This document shows, piece after piece, positions 24,533 to 38,360 of a stretch of DNA of 64,000 nucleotides. The notes below the pieces were generated by a model that saw only the letters and a program-made list of their open reading frames with translations, was not told the DNA's origin and ran no database searches. A program made the translations under genes and the position numbers. The DNA lies in assembly GCA_013398955.1 (NCBI GenBank), contig VWPU01001360.1, positions 1 through 64,000 of the forward strand. Reading direction: 5' to 3'. The DNA is from Callaeas wilsoni. Its lineage: Eukaryota > Chordata > Aves > Passeriformes > Callaeidae. Each line of letters begins with the position of its first letter. Position 1 is the stretch's first letter.

Positions 24533-27500
24533 CACTCCAGAGCCATTTCAGATGAACTTGTCTATCTTTGCTAAAGTATGTTATTACACTCAGTTTAATT
24601 ATACTCCCATTCATGCTCTGATCAAGGCCCTCTCAGGTTGGCTTTTTGTGTAAGGGAATCCATTACATCCAGTACAAGCTGATGGGAACCAATTTATTCC
24701 CATTATCACAGCTGGAACAAGGAGAAGGATTCTTATTTTCTACTTTGGATTTAACGAGATATCTCTTCATCCAGTCAGTAGTGATAAGGAAAGACTTCAT
24801 TATCAAGTTCTGAGAAAATATCAGGCCTGATACAAGACGTAAAAAGTCGTATAACATTCATTATGGGACCCTGTCATCAGTCCAAAACATATGGTCAAGG
24901 CACATAAACCATTAAATCTCTGTTGCAGAGTGGATTTCCCTCAATGAGCTTGCAGCCACTTAGGGCAGGAACCCAGAGGAATCTCTCTTTCTTTTTCCTA
25001 CACTGGCTACCCAACTAACTTCAGCCTGGAATAATGTCCATGCCTCACTCTGGCTGCATTATTTTAAAGGAGTCACATATTGCATTCAGATCCATGAGAA
25101 CTCTGGACAAATGCACACACTCTCCCAGGCATTCCCATACTCCCATAGGAACAGGATGGCACCACAAGAAAGAGTTTGATGTAGGGAGAGCATAAGAGAG
25201 GAGGGCAAGAGAAAGCTGCTGTTCCCTCATTAAACTTCAATTGGTGCCTAGGCCCGGCAACGCTGCACTACAGTTTGGATTTATGTTTCCCAATTAACAG
25301 AATTCACAGCATAAAATTTTCTCTTTCGGTTTTGAAGGGGGAAGAAGAGGAGAAAAAACACATTCCAACCATTTGGCACAGCAAACCTCCCCAGCTATCC
25401 TCTGGGAACAAAAAGGCAGGAAAAAAAAGGCTTGTCACCACACAATTTAAAATAACCCATCTTTGCTGGCTCCACTGTGTCTCAGGGGTAGATCCAAGTT
25501 TTAGCCCCGACCCATTAGGGCTGCAGGCCCAAAGCACTTGACATTCATCAGGAGAAACAAAACAGCTCCAAGGCAATGGGAGGGGGAAGGGAAGAGTGCC
25601 TCCATGGGCAGGAATTGAGAAGGGAAGAAAAATAAAGGATCTGCAGAAAGGTCACCTGTAAGGAGGGTATGGAAGTCTTGTGCTTCTAAGGACTATCATG
25701 CACAGACAAATCCTTGGTGTAGTTGCTAGTGAGCACAAAGCAGGCAGGTAAGTGCCTCCTCTGCCCTCTGTGGGGTGATCTCCTTTGTGGTTAGCTTAGG
25801 AACTGTGATTATTTGATAGCAGCACTGTTGGCTCTATCACTTGAACAACAGAATGATGATCTCCTTCCTCTCCAAAGTGTCCCCTCTTCTCGCCAAGAGA
25901 ACCACAAGCCACATGCATGGAACGCTAAAAAAGCTAATCATCTTTGGTGAGGGTTATGAAATAAAAGCCCTTGAGATCCTCTTTGGAGTTTTTGTGTAAC
26001 ATACACTCATCAGTTACACACTAAATCTTTCTCAGCATAAAAACTAGGAGAGAGCGCCATGTGACTCAATGAAACACAGGACACTTTTTGCAGAAAATGG
26101 AAAACAATCTAGTGTATTACATAGGTCAGCTTGAGTTCCTTAAAACATCACATCTGGGTTCTGAAGGAATCAGTAGGCTTAAACAGAACCTCTCTGCTCA
26201 ACAAACAAGAAGGCTTAGCCAATATTTCAAAGAACTAGTGATTGTTCTTTACTCTGATGTAGTCAAAGAGAGAAGCACAAAGATTGAGAGACGGAAAGCA
26301 ACTCTTCTCTCCAGCAGTCAGGAAGAAAACACAATTGCAGAGCTGTACAAGCTAATCACAGTGTGACGACCTGACAGTGCACTAAAGCACTCAATATGCA
26401 ACAATGACAGCAAAGCATCAACCACAGCACAGCCTCAGGTACCACGCCCTGGTGATCATGTTGCTCCCTCTCAGTCCATTCAAGAAGCAAACTTTTCAGG
26501 TTTGACTATCACTCATCTACAGCATTGCCTATACACAGATTGCATCTATTTATAAATTAATCACTGCCACATGGATTCTTGCTTATAAGGCTGCCGTGAA
26601 TAACTTTGAATACTTTACTTAAGAGGAGCTATAGGAACACACGTATGAGTTTTGAATACAAAGAATGCCTGATGTTCATTTGACATTTTATGTGTTGAGA
26701 TACAACTCTTCCAGGCTGTTCTTGTTGTGGGGGTAATGCAGAGCTGGGGGAATCTCATAACTTGATTTTCATGTGACTTCTTGCCAGAGAGAAGTTCAGT
26801 TATAAGAAATTATACACTGATATGAATGATAAGTTCATGGCTCTCTTTTTTCTCTCCTCCTTCTGGTCTAGCAAGCCAGAAGACTGAAGAAAAGAGGGCA
26901 AGTCCAAGTGCAGAGCACACTAAAATAAAATGAACCTTCAGTATTGTCTTGGGGTTTCCTCCTAGATTTGTGTCCAAACTGGCACAAGTATGAAGCCAGC
27001 TAATAAACAGCTGGCATTTGTGTCTTCAGCCAGTGGCATCTTAGGTGAAATTATGTCTGTTCCTACTAAGTAGCTCCTACTCCATTTTACCCTTCAGCAG
27101 TTTGTCCATCGGCTAATGAGGTTTCTTAGTTTTGTCTGGTGCATCCAAAAGTGGAGAAACAGCTGGAAACTGCTGCAGCATCTGGAAGGCATCTGTGGCA
27201 AAAATTCCTAGAGGATTTTGAGGTGATAGCCGGTATGGCTATAATTTACAATAGGATGTCATGGTCTTGAGATTGTTTTTAATATCCCAAATCTGACACT
27301 TTACAGAACCTTTATGCTGCCTGCTTGTGCTTAGGTTTGTTTGATCTCTGTTTTCTGTTAATTCTACCTACATAAAGGAGAAAAACTTGATAAAATACTG
27401 GAGAAGAATCCCAGAACACCTGGTTCTACAGAAAGAAGAGGACTAAGTTCTAGCAATATCCACCTTTTAGAGAGTTGTTAGTGCTCCAAAAAGGGCAGTA

Positions 27501-28915
27501 AAAATACAGTTTGTCTCTGCAATTATCTGCTTCCTTCAGGGTTGCCTGTTCTATAGTCACTTGAGGAACATGTTTATATCATGTCCTGAAGGACCAAACT
27601 GGCTACTGCAGTAATATCATTCCATGTGATTGCAACTGTCAGTACATTTGAATAGAGGAACAGTACAAAAATTTTTTAGAAGGTGGAAGCAGAAAAAATA
27701 CAACTTGCTTCTGTAAAAAATTTAATATTGTAACAACAGGTAAATTATGACAAATTACAATTCGCCTTCAGTCTGTGTTTAAGGCCTGAATCTGAACTTC
27801 AGAATCATCATTTCCTCGTGCCATTGTACATTTGGTTGCCATTAAAGCTTGCATAGACTGAGAACTCCGTTTCGATTTCTCCTAGATTTACACTCACTTT
27901 ACTAAAGTAAAAAGCTGCACAAGATGGAAGAAGAATGAGGCCACAGCATTGGTGTTGGTATTTGCCTATGTACTGAGGGATTTGTTCAAAGACTGTGAGG
28001 TTGAAAAGACAGGTATCAAATCAAATCAGTCCAGTGGGGAAACTTTTAATCATGGCTCCCACTGAACAAAACAGCAATACCATTGGGAATGACAAATTTG
28101 AATAAGTAAGGAAAGATGGCAAGAAAAGACTGAAAAGGGAGCAGTAAATTGAACAGCACACAGCAGGGACTGTGTGTCTTTGAACAACAAAGGACTGGAA
28201 ATTATAAACTGAAAAATGGAGCCCAGTCTCTACCAACGCCACAAAATAATGTACAAGGCACACAAAGGTCCACAAAAACAGGGTACAAATTCCCAGTATT
28301 CTAAAAACACTTAAGATCTATAGTTAAACCAAAATTACCAGGACCCTCAAGTCCTATAATCTGCCCCAGAAAGACAAAACTGGCATCACCAGTGTTCTAG
28401 GGCATGCAAAATTCCAAGGGATTTGAGGCAAATGCGCTTAGATCACGTCAGGAGGTGATCCACATCCCATGCTACAGAGGAAAGCAAAGGAGACCAAGAA
28501 GACAGTAGATGACAAAGTATCTCTAGGACTGTGGACTCCTCCTATCCATCCTTCCTTTCATATCACAATGCATACAAGGCATGATCAGACTTCAAAAATG
28601 TATATAAAGGCCCATTCCAAATGATAAAGCTGAAACATCACGGTAGAGGGAAGCAGGAAAAGTCAGGTCAGGTACAACTCCACATCTGCCCAGATTTGGA
28701 AGCTTTACAGTGTAGTATTTGATTGGATCTTTACCAATAGGTTCCATCTTAAACCTGAGACTCAGGCACATCTGTTTTAACTGGAAAAGTAGGCAAGAAG
28801 GGGACTAAGTCCAAGTTCAAGAAGCTTAGCCCCTGACCCATGGGAAATAAGATTTTTTTTAATCCTGATATTCCCACCTTCCCGTATTCCAGCTACAACC
28901 CACACCTGGCATTTA

Positions 28916-29013
28916 ATGGAATCACAGAACGATTTCTGTTGGAAGGGACCTTAAAGATAATCTAGTTCCAATGCCTTGCCATGGGCAGGGACACCTTCCA
29001 CTAAACCAGGTTG
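28916..29013 (-). mobile_element. CR1 LINE 3'-end fragment
   Basis: The + strand carries the antisense CR1 tail: AATCACAGAACGATTTCTG, then TTGGAAGGGACCTTAAAGAT, a TCTAGTTCCAATGCC block, and CCATGGGCAGGGACACCTTC. Only the last 100 or so bases of the element are present, as in many 5'-truncated CR1 copies. It is in the same orientation as DPF3. Confidence 0.93.
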
Positions 29014-31171
29014 TTTTCATATTTTCCTCTTTCAAAGCAGTGATGTATTTACAATATTTCCAAAATCAAACCACTCAAAAAATCATGAGTTTGGTCCTGT
29101 TTCTGAACTGGCAGATTATTTTAGTTGTAAATATTTCTACAGTCGGCAGAGACAGAAATTTCAGCAATAAAACTGGAAATTTCATGTAGTCCCCAGCGTC
29201 TGGGAGCTGGAGTTGCTAAGAAAGCAACATTTTTTGACAGCATTAACAAAATCACTGTCAAATGCCTAGATAATAAAACCAGAATAATACTAGTATGTTA
29301 GACACTAGCACACATCTTAGCAAAAACTGGCAATTGGAGCTGAGGGAAACCTCTTTCTCCACCAGGAAGGTCTCCCTCAAATAAACCAACTCTAACTACA
29401 GTCTGTTTTTCTCTTATGAAGAAAATGCTTTTCTAGAAGAGGACTGAATAAGTTCCTGTGTACTTCAGAGTACTTTTGACTTACATCAGTGCAAAAGGAG
29501 AATCGGGACACTTTGTACTACTCTTCTATAGCTCTGTAACAACAGAGGACATTTTAGAGGGACTGACAAGACTTTTAAAAGGATGTACTGAAGGAGACAG
29601 TTTAGGCTACTAAAATTAAAGTAATTAATCAATCTGAAGGTAATTCTTGTCATGTAACTTATGCCTTCACAGACCGTGAAACTTAAAGTTTGCAATCTGT
29701 TGCAGTCCCTGGAGCTTGATTCTGTGTTGAACAAACCAGAAAAATAAACCATGGGCAGAGCTTGAAGCAGCATCAAGAACCCTTCCTGTGTTTTATTCAC
29801 CTCACTTTTATTTAGCCATCAATGCCCCAAAACTTGCTGACAAAGTTGAAGTGTCAGGACACAGCAGAAGTCCCATCCCACTACACTCTCCAATGACTTC
29901 CCCACAGCTACAGAGTCAAGACTGGATATAAAAATGGCTGCTCTTTTCTGAACAAAAATGGCCTCTCAATTTAGATGACAAACATACCTTTGATTTCCCT
30001 TCTCACTTTTTTTAAGTCTCCCAGGTAGAGGGTCCTGAAAACATGAGTCAGTCCAAATTGTAAATCTCATTTTCCCAATTCTACCCCACAGAAGATCCAC
30101 TGAATACCACAGGGCTAAACAAGGGTGGACTTTGTCCTACATTTCTGCTATAGATAGCATTTTACTGTCACTGAGGGAATAAAATAATCATAAGAGCATA
30201 ATGATAATAATGATAGCATGTGTTTTGCTAGCTGCTTGCTGTTCTTCACGTGGGGCAATCACTGGCAATTCTCAGATTTAATCTCTCCCCTTCCCCAACC
30301 ATGCAGTTGATTACCACTCTCATTCCCAGTTAAAAATCCTTGATCAGCGTAATGCACATAAAGGAGTCTCTGACCCCAGCTAAGGGAACCACAAGAGATG
30401 ACATTTGGTTCTTTGAGAGAGGAGTAGATAAAAAGGAAAAATGACAGCTGGAGTCAGGAGGAGCTAGTTAGTGGATTGCAGGCCCAGGAGGGTGCAGGGT
30501 GGGGGCCCACGAAAGAGAAACAATAAGAGACTGCAGCCAGACTGTTTCCTCTCCTTCCCTAAATCTCCTTTGAGTCTGTAAGAATGACTGCAGCAGATGT
30601 CAGGACCCACGGGGATCGCTCCTTCCACTTTCTTATCTCTTAAAAAAAAAAGTAACCTAGAAAATAAAAGAAATATTGGAGAAAAAAGAAAAATGAACTA
30701 ATATCTCTGCTTTGACATGTGGGAATGAATACAAAGGTGAGCACCACCTTGCAATGACCTGTGGTATGTAAATACACTGAAGCCAACAGGAGGAATTTTT
30801 CTGGGTCTGGTCCAACACTTACAGGATCTGACTGGGATTAACCTGTGGTTTCCACTTCAGGATACAAAGGGGAAATACAATAAGCAAGCACAAGGCAAGC
30901 AGCAGTTGTGAGGAACATCCCTGTGCTTCTCCAACACATACAACACAGCCAGAGCTGGCTTGCAATCACACCTGGCAAGCGCCTTGGTTCTGGGAACACC
31001 CCCAGAAAACACTCAATATGTGTGTGTAGATGTGTGTGTGCTCTTACCAGGGGGTCTCACCATGCAGCACTGAACACACAAGAGTTCATCCATTTCTGAA
31101 ACATCAGATCTGATTCAGCATTACTCTGGACACCAGAAAGAAACCAACAAATATTAGTCAAAGGCATTTTA

Positions 31172-31242
31172 GGCCAGATTCGCTGCCACTGGTGTAATTC
31201 CCTTGAAGTCCATGGAATTACACCAGAGAGAAAGGGGCTGGC
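31172..31242. repeat. Palindromic ancient repeat (MITE-like), 13-bp perfect core stem
   Basis: CTGGTGTAATTCC (31189-31201) and GGAATTACACCAG (31214-31226) are perfect inverted repeats around CTTGAAGTCCAT. Outer GGCCAG and GGCTGGC segments extend the symmetry imperfectly. The core resembles a palindromic repeat that I recall from sauropsid genomes, with a GGTGTAA arm and a TTGAAGTCAATGG centre. It was probably derived from a non-autonomous DNA transposon (inference). Confidence 0.6.
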
Positions 31243-34200
31243 TGCTTAACATTTGTGGCTTGCCAAATTGTACATCTGTGTTGGTTCTTTTGTTTTGGAG
31301 ACAAAATTCTACAAATTATCGTTATGAAAGAGGTTAATTTTTCTTTTAGAAAGATGACATTCTCAAGGCATAGGAAGAAGTCCACTTCCATCCACTAAGT
31401 CTTTTTTACTCCATTCCCCTTACCCACAGATGGACACCATGCTTTTTCAGACTTGCAAGTATGTAGAGGTATACAGACACTGAAGATTTTAAACACTTCA
31501 CAGTAGAAGAACGCAGAAGAACCTAGCAATGATAAAGTTGGATGAGCCTTCAGATCTTTCCAAGATTCATGTAAGGCGTTTTAAAAGAAACATTCAAGTT
31601 GAAGCCGTGTGTTTTGGCCTTGTGCATCAGGAGCAAGAGGAAGCCCAGGAACTGCAGGAGAGGGGACCAAGTTCTGACTGCAGAACACACTTGTGTCCAT
31701 TTACAGAAGGGAAGCTGCATGTGCTCAAGGCACACTCATTGCTAGCAGAGAGGTTTTAATCCAGATTTCTCCAAAATCTGTAATCCCCTCCTTTATAACA
31801 ATAGGTTTCAAAAACACAATCATTTGGAGGTTTCCCATTTCATCATTCTGGTAAACCCACTCAAAGAGAAGGAAGTTGTGTGAAGTCCTGAAAAATAAAA
31901 AAACCAGCCCACTACTGTTTTACTTTGATGGGCTAGTCAGGAACTGTCGATCCAGACCACTTATTTGACTCAAAAGTAAAAAGTAGTTTACAGCAAAATA
32001 CACAACATCTAATCAAGATGAACCTATGGGTTAAAATACACCACCAGCTCTGAATATTATTTATCTTGGAGGTGGCAACAATAGAAGGCAAGCAACTGAT
32101 GACACAGCTTCTTCAACAATTAGGAACCAACATTCATCCCCTGGATACAAGAACCAAGATTAACTGGGCCCTTCAGCCTCTCCTTAATATTTCTCAAGCA
32201 CCCAATAATATCCTCGGCACCTTGTCTCGCAAACACAACAGAAGACCCAGCACCAAAACCACAGTACAACACTCAACAGCAGTCTCCCACACCTGCACCT
32301 GGAGGGCAAAGACGAATCCTGTTCCAGAAAACCGTGTGAGCACTCCAGTCAGGGACTATGTTAGCACATGTTTATGCGGCGTCTTGTGCAGCGGGGCCCA
32401 AATGCAGAGTGGAGCCCCTGGGCACAGGGTAGGTTTCTTCTTCTCTCTGAATTTAGGAAAAATCATGCAAGGTAACAAGAGAGACCAAACTAATATGGAT
32501 TAGGAAAGAATAATCTATCTGCTTTCTCTGTAAACACCAGTAACTCATTACTTGGTTTTCATGCTATTTTCATCTGAAAGGCAAACCTGCTATGATGGGA
32601 ATGAACTTAGCCAAAACCTAAAAAACAAGGCACCAGTGTAACTGGGAAAAGAGACCAACGGTCTGAGAAGAGGAAGTACTCAGCATGTACCATGGGAAGG
32701 AAAAAAAAATTAAAATAAAAAAGAAAAGGCAAGGAAGAACACTAATTAAAGACACGATGTGGATGCAGGAGAACACACAAAGATCCCCCCCACCTCACCC
32801 CTGCCATCCGTATGACAGTGCTGCTTTGTGGAACAGAACAATAGGTACATTATACTAACCTATAATTATCCCAAGAAGAATGATAGCAAAGTCAAGGCAT
32901 TACATGAACATTGGAATATTGGATACAATCCCATAAGAAGCAAGAGGGTGGAGGAGGAGCTTTAAAAAGAGATTGAAACCTTCCCAGCACAGAACATCAA
33001 AGACAAAATTTCATGTTCTCTTCGCATTTATTTGGGTTTTTCTTTTATTTGATGTGATGATTTAAACACAGTTCCCTTTTTCATGTATTTCTTGGCTTCT
33101 TTCTGCTGCAATTGGTTCCAGCACTGTAACATCCTCCTTCAACAGCATGGTGGATTTGGCACGAGCAGGAGCTCAGCCCAGTGCATGACTGCACCATGTG
33201 TATAAGCAGCAGGAGGGGAGAACGGTGGATGGAGATGAACGCCAGCTCCGGACAAAGAAAAGCAAAGGGGCTGGCGATTCAGTGCATGCGTAATCCAGGG
33301 TTACCAAGGCACACAGGCATGCAATACCTGTGCTCCCATTCCAATCAGATAGCAGGGTTTGAAATACAGGAAGCAGTGAGCCACAACTCTACACCTATTT
33401 AAAACATGCCACTTGCATTCGTGGAGTTATGCAATATTGGGGAAATACTGAAATAAAGACTTGGAGTTGTGTGGGTTTTTTGCTTCTTCAGTCTGTTTGT
33501 TTCTAAGAGACAGTATGTTGCATTAGACACATCCTTGACCCAAAAAGAGTGGAGTAACCTATCAATTCTGCAAAACCCGAATGTTCCTTCTTGATTTTTC
33601 TTTTAATACAATAGTAACTATGACAACCTGGTATAGACAACTGTATCACTTGGTCCATGGACAATGAAGGGGTATGCAAAAAAAGCAGACAAACATAAGC
33701 ACTTTTTCCTTTGGTCATTCTACCTGAACTCTGCTCCTCCCTGTAGATACTACTGATGGAACCCTTGCTTCCTCCAGAGAGACTGTCCAATCACTCCAGC
33801 ACCCTGTGTCTCCGAATAATAAGCAAAGATTTTTAAAAAAACTCCTGAAAACACTGAAGATTGGCCCTTGTAGGATGTTGCACATAACTTGTACTCAGCT
33901 GCACTCAAGCTTGTGTGTTCCTGGTGAAGGTCTCTGGCCTGCAGCGTGGTCAGACACACTTCCAATGAGCTACGGGGTGGTTCTGCACTGTAGCAAGGAA
34001 ATACCAATGCAAACAGTTATTAAAGGTATTTACAGCCTTGTAGTGACAGGCTACATTGCAGGGCAGCACTCAAGCACTGTTCCCTAATGGATTCAGACCT
34101 CATTATTGTGCAATGTTGGAAAGGGAATACAGTAGTACCTACTTGACACGAAGCAGGACACCTCTGTCCAGCCAGCTGATGGTGTTTAACCTCTGTAGGA

Positions 34201-36604
34201 AGAGCTCGCAGCTGTTGCTTAGTCCACCTAGGCCCAGAACGGTTAGACGCTGGGGCAAGAACCAAACTTAACAGAAATTCTGTGGCTCTGCAACAGTGCA
34301 GGAAACAATCAGTAGTATCTCACCTTTGTGAGAGAGGGAATCCGGGCTCCTGTGGAGCTAAAAAGGCAAAGGGAACTGGAATGTTTTGCATTGAGGTAAA
34401 AGTTCAATTTGCCCTGCTCAAGGGAGGAGCTCCCAGACTGGAAGCAACTTGGGACTGGGCCACTGGCTCTAAAGAAGTGAGGTCCTGTCCTTCAGCTGTG
34501 TGACCATCAGCCCTGTCTTTGTAATTGGGGGTCAGCTCCCGAGCCAGCCTGCTGCAAGGAGATGTGAGAGTGTGGCTGAGCCTGAACTTGGCAGGCAGTC
34601 AGCAGAACCTGAAAGCAGCTTGTGCACACCAAAAGCCTGCAGTATTGTAATTTTGGGAAAAGAAAGTAGGTGTGTACATTCTCTCTGCATATATCCCACT
34701 TGCAGCCCTGCCTGCAGCCACCGCCTAAAAGTCAGATCCCATGCTCAAGAAAATAGGAGCTTATTAAGCCTTCTCCCACTCACTTTGCTAATGGGTCTCT
34801 AATCCCCTTTTATTTTTTGCTGCCCCAAACCAGGAGGGAGAGGAATGGAAAAGATATGATACATTCCTGTGCTCCACCATGCCTCCCCACACCAAGCAGA
34901 CAAAAAGACACTAACATCTGCAAGAAAGATAAGCCACTCTCTGGCTCCATTCAGCAGAGTGGGGGCCTCTCTATTCTTGTTAACAGGTGTTAACACAGAA
35001 GTGACCAAGAAGTGCTCTCAGTTGCATCACATCAAGAAGAAAAAAATTAGCATGATTCCATTGACTTGGGAAGAATAGTTCCTGATGTCATGCTTCTGAA
35101 GCTGTGAGCAGAATCTGGCATACAAGCAATTACAGTAGTAATTTAGAGAAGACAGGAATCATCCAAGACAGCCAAAACAACAGGGAAAAAATACAGCTTA
35201 TTTAAAGAGAATGCTGGATAGGGCAGTGCTGACCCTTTTTCCACTCTAGAACAGATAACCTCAACAACTACAACCATTTTTATTTGCACACTATGTAATG
35301 GAAAACTTACCCTTGCCACTCACACTTCTCTCACTACAGACACCCAGCTGATCTCATAGCCCTCCTCCCTCTGCCACATCCACACAGACACATCTTGCTT
35401 CTCTGGGCAGAGCAGCAACTCATATTTCATCTGTACCACGGGCTTCATTTGTAACTCTGCACACCAAGTGTTGTCAAAAATCTGGAAAGAATACTGGAAT
35501 GAAATCTATGCAGCTCTTTGGCCTTCTGAATGATTAGAACTATGACACTTAAACCTGCTAATGTGCTAAGCATTTTCTGGCAAAGCTGGTGGGTTACTGC
35601 GGTATTTTGGGAGGGGGCAGGAGCTTGAAAAGATGTCTTCCTCGGGGAGGAGAAGGAGGAGGGAGGCAAAAATGTAACAAACTGAATTGCTCAGCAGTCT
35701 GATACTCAGCAAACTCCTCAAACTTGCTGTAACAAGGGTTACATTTCAAAGATCCCAAAACAGCTTCCCAGGACAAAAATAAACTTGTGTGTTCCTGCCA
35801 GGTGGATACACAGCACTGCCTTTTGATGAATGTCTTTTGATTTTCTAGTAGTAGTAATTCCCTTCCTCTTGCCCCGTTCTGACTTTAGTCAAAGAAATTT
35901 CTTGTAGGTTTATTCTCATGCTTTCCATTTTTTTCAGCAGAAATCACTCTATCTTGACATCCTTTTTTGACTTAAATCAGATAAGACCCCAAGAGGAAGC
36001 CAACCCAGAAGCAGCACAGGCTTTGTTATGTGGAAAACCTCCCGGTCTGGAAGTGCTGACCAACTGCTCACCATTCCTACTAAAGCAGGGAGCCGGGCAG
36101 GCGTTGCTGAGAAGCCTGGCAAGGCATGGGGAGCCTGTCAGAGCCCCAGGCGGGTACCTCATGCAGGATGCCCCACAACTCATCAGGTCTCCTCTTGTAA
36201 GAACTTTTGTATGTTTCCTTCTTGCCCGCTGTTCCTATACATTCTTATAAGAACCAGAATATTAAAGAAAAAGTGCTAAACTTTTAAAGAGATAAGGAGC
36301 AGCCAGAAGCAAAAGTACGCCAAATACTATGGTATTTGACATCCACTCCACTCGCACATGTGTAATGCTGGAAGAAGGGAACATCTCTGGAACAAAAGAG
36401 GTGCAGGCAGAAAGCCCGGGCTCACTCAAATTACACTACTGAGCGGGACAGTTTTGCAAAGCAACAAAATTTCATGCTTAAAATTTTGTTATGGCCGGTC
36501 TGTTTGACCAAAGGAGAACGTAAAAGTGCATTTGTTATATGTCTGGTAGATAAAAAGAGACAAAAGGTATCTTCCTTGAGGAAGCTAGTTTATGGTGTGG
36601 GTTT

Positions 36605-36855
36605 CTTTACCCAATTAAAAAGGGGCAAGAAAAGAGGAAATGGCTTCAAGTTGGACCAGGACAGGTCTAGGTTGGATATTCGGAAAAAAAATTTTTACCG
36701 AAAGGGTTACCAAGCATTGGAGCAGACTGCCCAGAAAAGTAGTTGAGTCACCATCCTTGGAGGTATTTAAAAGACACGTAGATGTGGAACTCAGGGGCTG
36801 GGTTAACAGTTGGACTCAATGATCTCAATGGCTTTTTCCAACCTATGATTCTATG
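36605..36855 (+). mobile_element. CR1 LINE 3'-end fragment
   Basis: The sense-strand blocks are AAGAGGAAATGGCTTCAAGT, AGGTTGGATATTCGG, CAAGCATTGGAGCAGACTGC, TTGAGTCACCATCCTTGGAG and GGACTCAATGATCTCAATGG. It ends in CCAACCTATGATTCTATGA, the CR1 terminal repeat. Translation gives RGNGFKLDQDRSRLDIRKK, typical of the CR1 ORF2 tail. A deletion before the last block shortens it. The 5' boundary is approximate. Confidence 0.93.
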
Positions 36856-38346
36856 ACAGTCAACATTGTATGCAAGAGTAGTTTTTGACCTGAAAATATG
36901 TTAACATAGTAAAACAGCACATAACTGATTAGTAGCACTGGAAATATATAGAAACAAATTGAAGAATCAGTTTTACTGTAAAACCAAGACCTCAGCTTTT
37001 TCTTTAAACCTTGCACATTCTGGAGGACATAATGGTCTCTCTTTGCCCTCTTTAACAGAAACAGATGTAAACAAAATCATTGCACATGGGAACTTTTAGT
37101 GGGGAAAACCAGGAGTAAGCAGAAATCTCTGCTTAGCAGAGCTACAAGGAAGCAAGAGAGGAGCAAGTAGGCCCCTTCTCCAGACCTCTGTGTGCTTTCA
37201 TTAATGTTACAATAGTCCCTATTTGAAATGAAGTTAACCATTGCCTCTTCATGTCCCTCAACATCATCAATAAATTTTTCCTACTGTCACCATGGCTTGT
37301 TCTTCCCCTTCTGGAGAGTCTGGAGACTACACAGGGTCCAGGGGTATATACCAAAAAGAAGCAAACAGTAGTCAATATCACTACTGAGGCATTTCAGACA
37401 ACATCCTGCCCTTGTCCTCCCACCTGAGAGGCTGCTAGATCAATTGCTTTGTGCCATCTCTCTATCATGCAGGTGCTACCTGATATAACCTACTTAAGAG
37501 TAGAGTCTCAGTGAAAGTCAACACTCCGCCACATACATAAGAACAAATATGCAACACTGAAGGCTGCTGAGCCCTATTTTTCATCACTGAAGGCTGCAGA
37601 CCAAAATGTGCAGCACAAAATAAGCGTTAAAAAGTGGCAGTCCCAATTTCTCAAGAAAGGTCTGCACTGGGCCAGAGAAACTTGCTCACTTCCAGCCAAG
37701 TGTAAATGCTGCAAACCTTCTTGGTCAACACAGGCACCTGGTTTCAATCTACAAACACTGCCTATCTCTATAAACCTCTCCTCCTGAGGGCTTTACTGAA
37801 TTATACCCCACAGGAGCCCCTTGAGGGATTTATCTGCTCTTCTGCTGATAGACGAGCTAAAGGCATGAGGAGGACATGAACTGTCTCCAAGCACAGGACC
37901 TGCTACATTACCTTCAACACCTGCACTATTTTAATCAACCAGACATGCTTTATCCGCTTCCTTGCCTACTACATGGCCATTCTGTGCCACAGTCCCACAA
38001 TCAGTTAAAGACAGCAGTAGCTGGTGCTTACCTTAAAATAAATGTCCTCTACCCTTCTCCTCCCGCTGTTCCCATCACATGTCTGTCTTCCCCCCTATGC
38101 CATACAAGCTCTCATACAATCACAATGTAAATGTAAAAGAATGATGTAAAAACAAACCAAAATGTTTTAAGCACAATGGGTTCTCTTGCCTTAACCACTT
38201 CACGTCTGGTACAAGGAAAGGTAGTGTCATGTTGGGACATATAGTCAGGAACTGCTGGCAGACAAGACTGCAGCACTGGCTAAAACCCATTACAGACCTA
38301 CACCATCAGTCAGCAAGTCCTACACATCTTGCGCTGGTCCAATCTC

Positions 38347-38360
38347 TTTTTTTTTTTTTT
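38347..38360. repeat. Poly-T run (14 T)
   Basis: Homopolymer of 14 T on the + strand, with no recognisable retroposon body attached. Confidence 0.85.

Noticed and set aside
32066..32503. Plus-strand 145-codon open frame in intron 1.
   Set aside because: The peptide is low in recognisable motifs. There is no promoter, splice or codon-use support, and this length can arise by chance in 64 kb.
35985..36190. GC-richer patch with an open plus-strand frame, considered as an exon.
   Set aside because: No flanking splice sites in a consistent frame and no recognised protein family.
37876..38130. Plus-strand frame with MLYPLPCLLHGHSV, briefly considered an olfactory-receptor relic.
   Set aside because: None of the defining receptor motifs (such as MAYDRYVAICHPL) is present.
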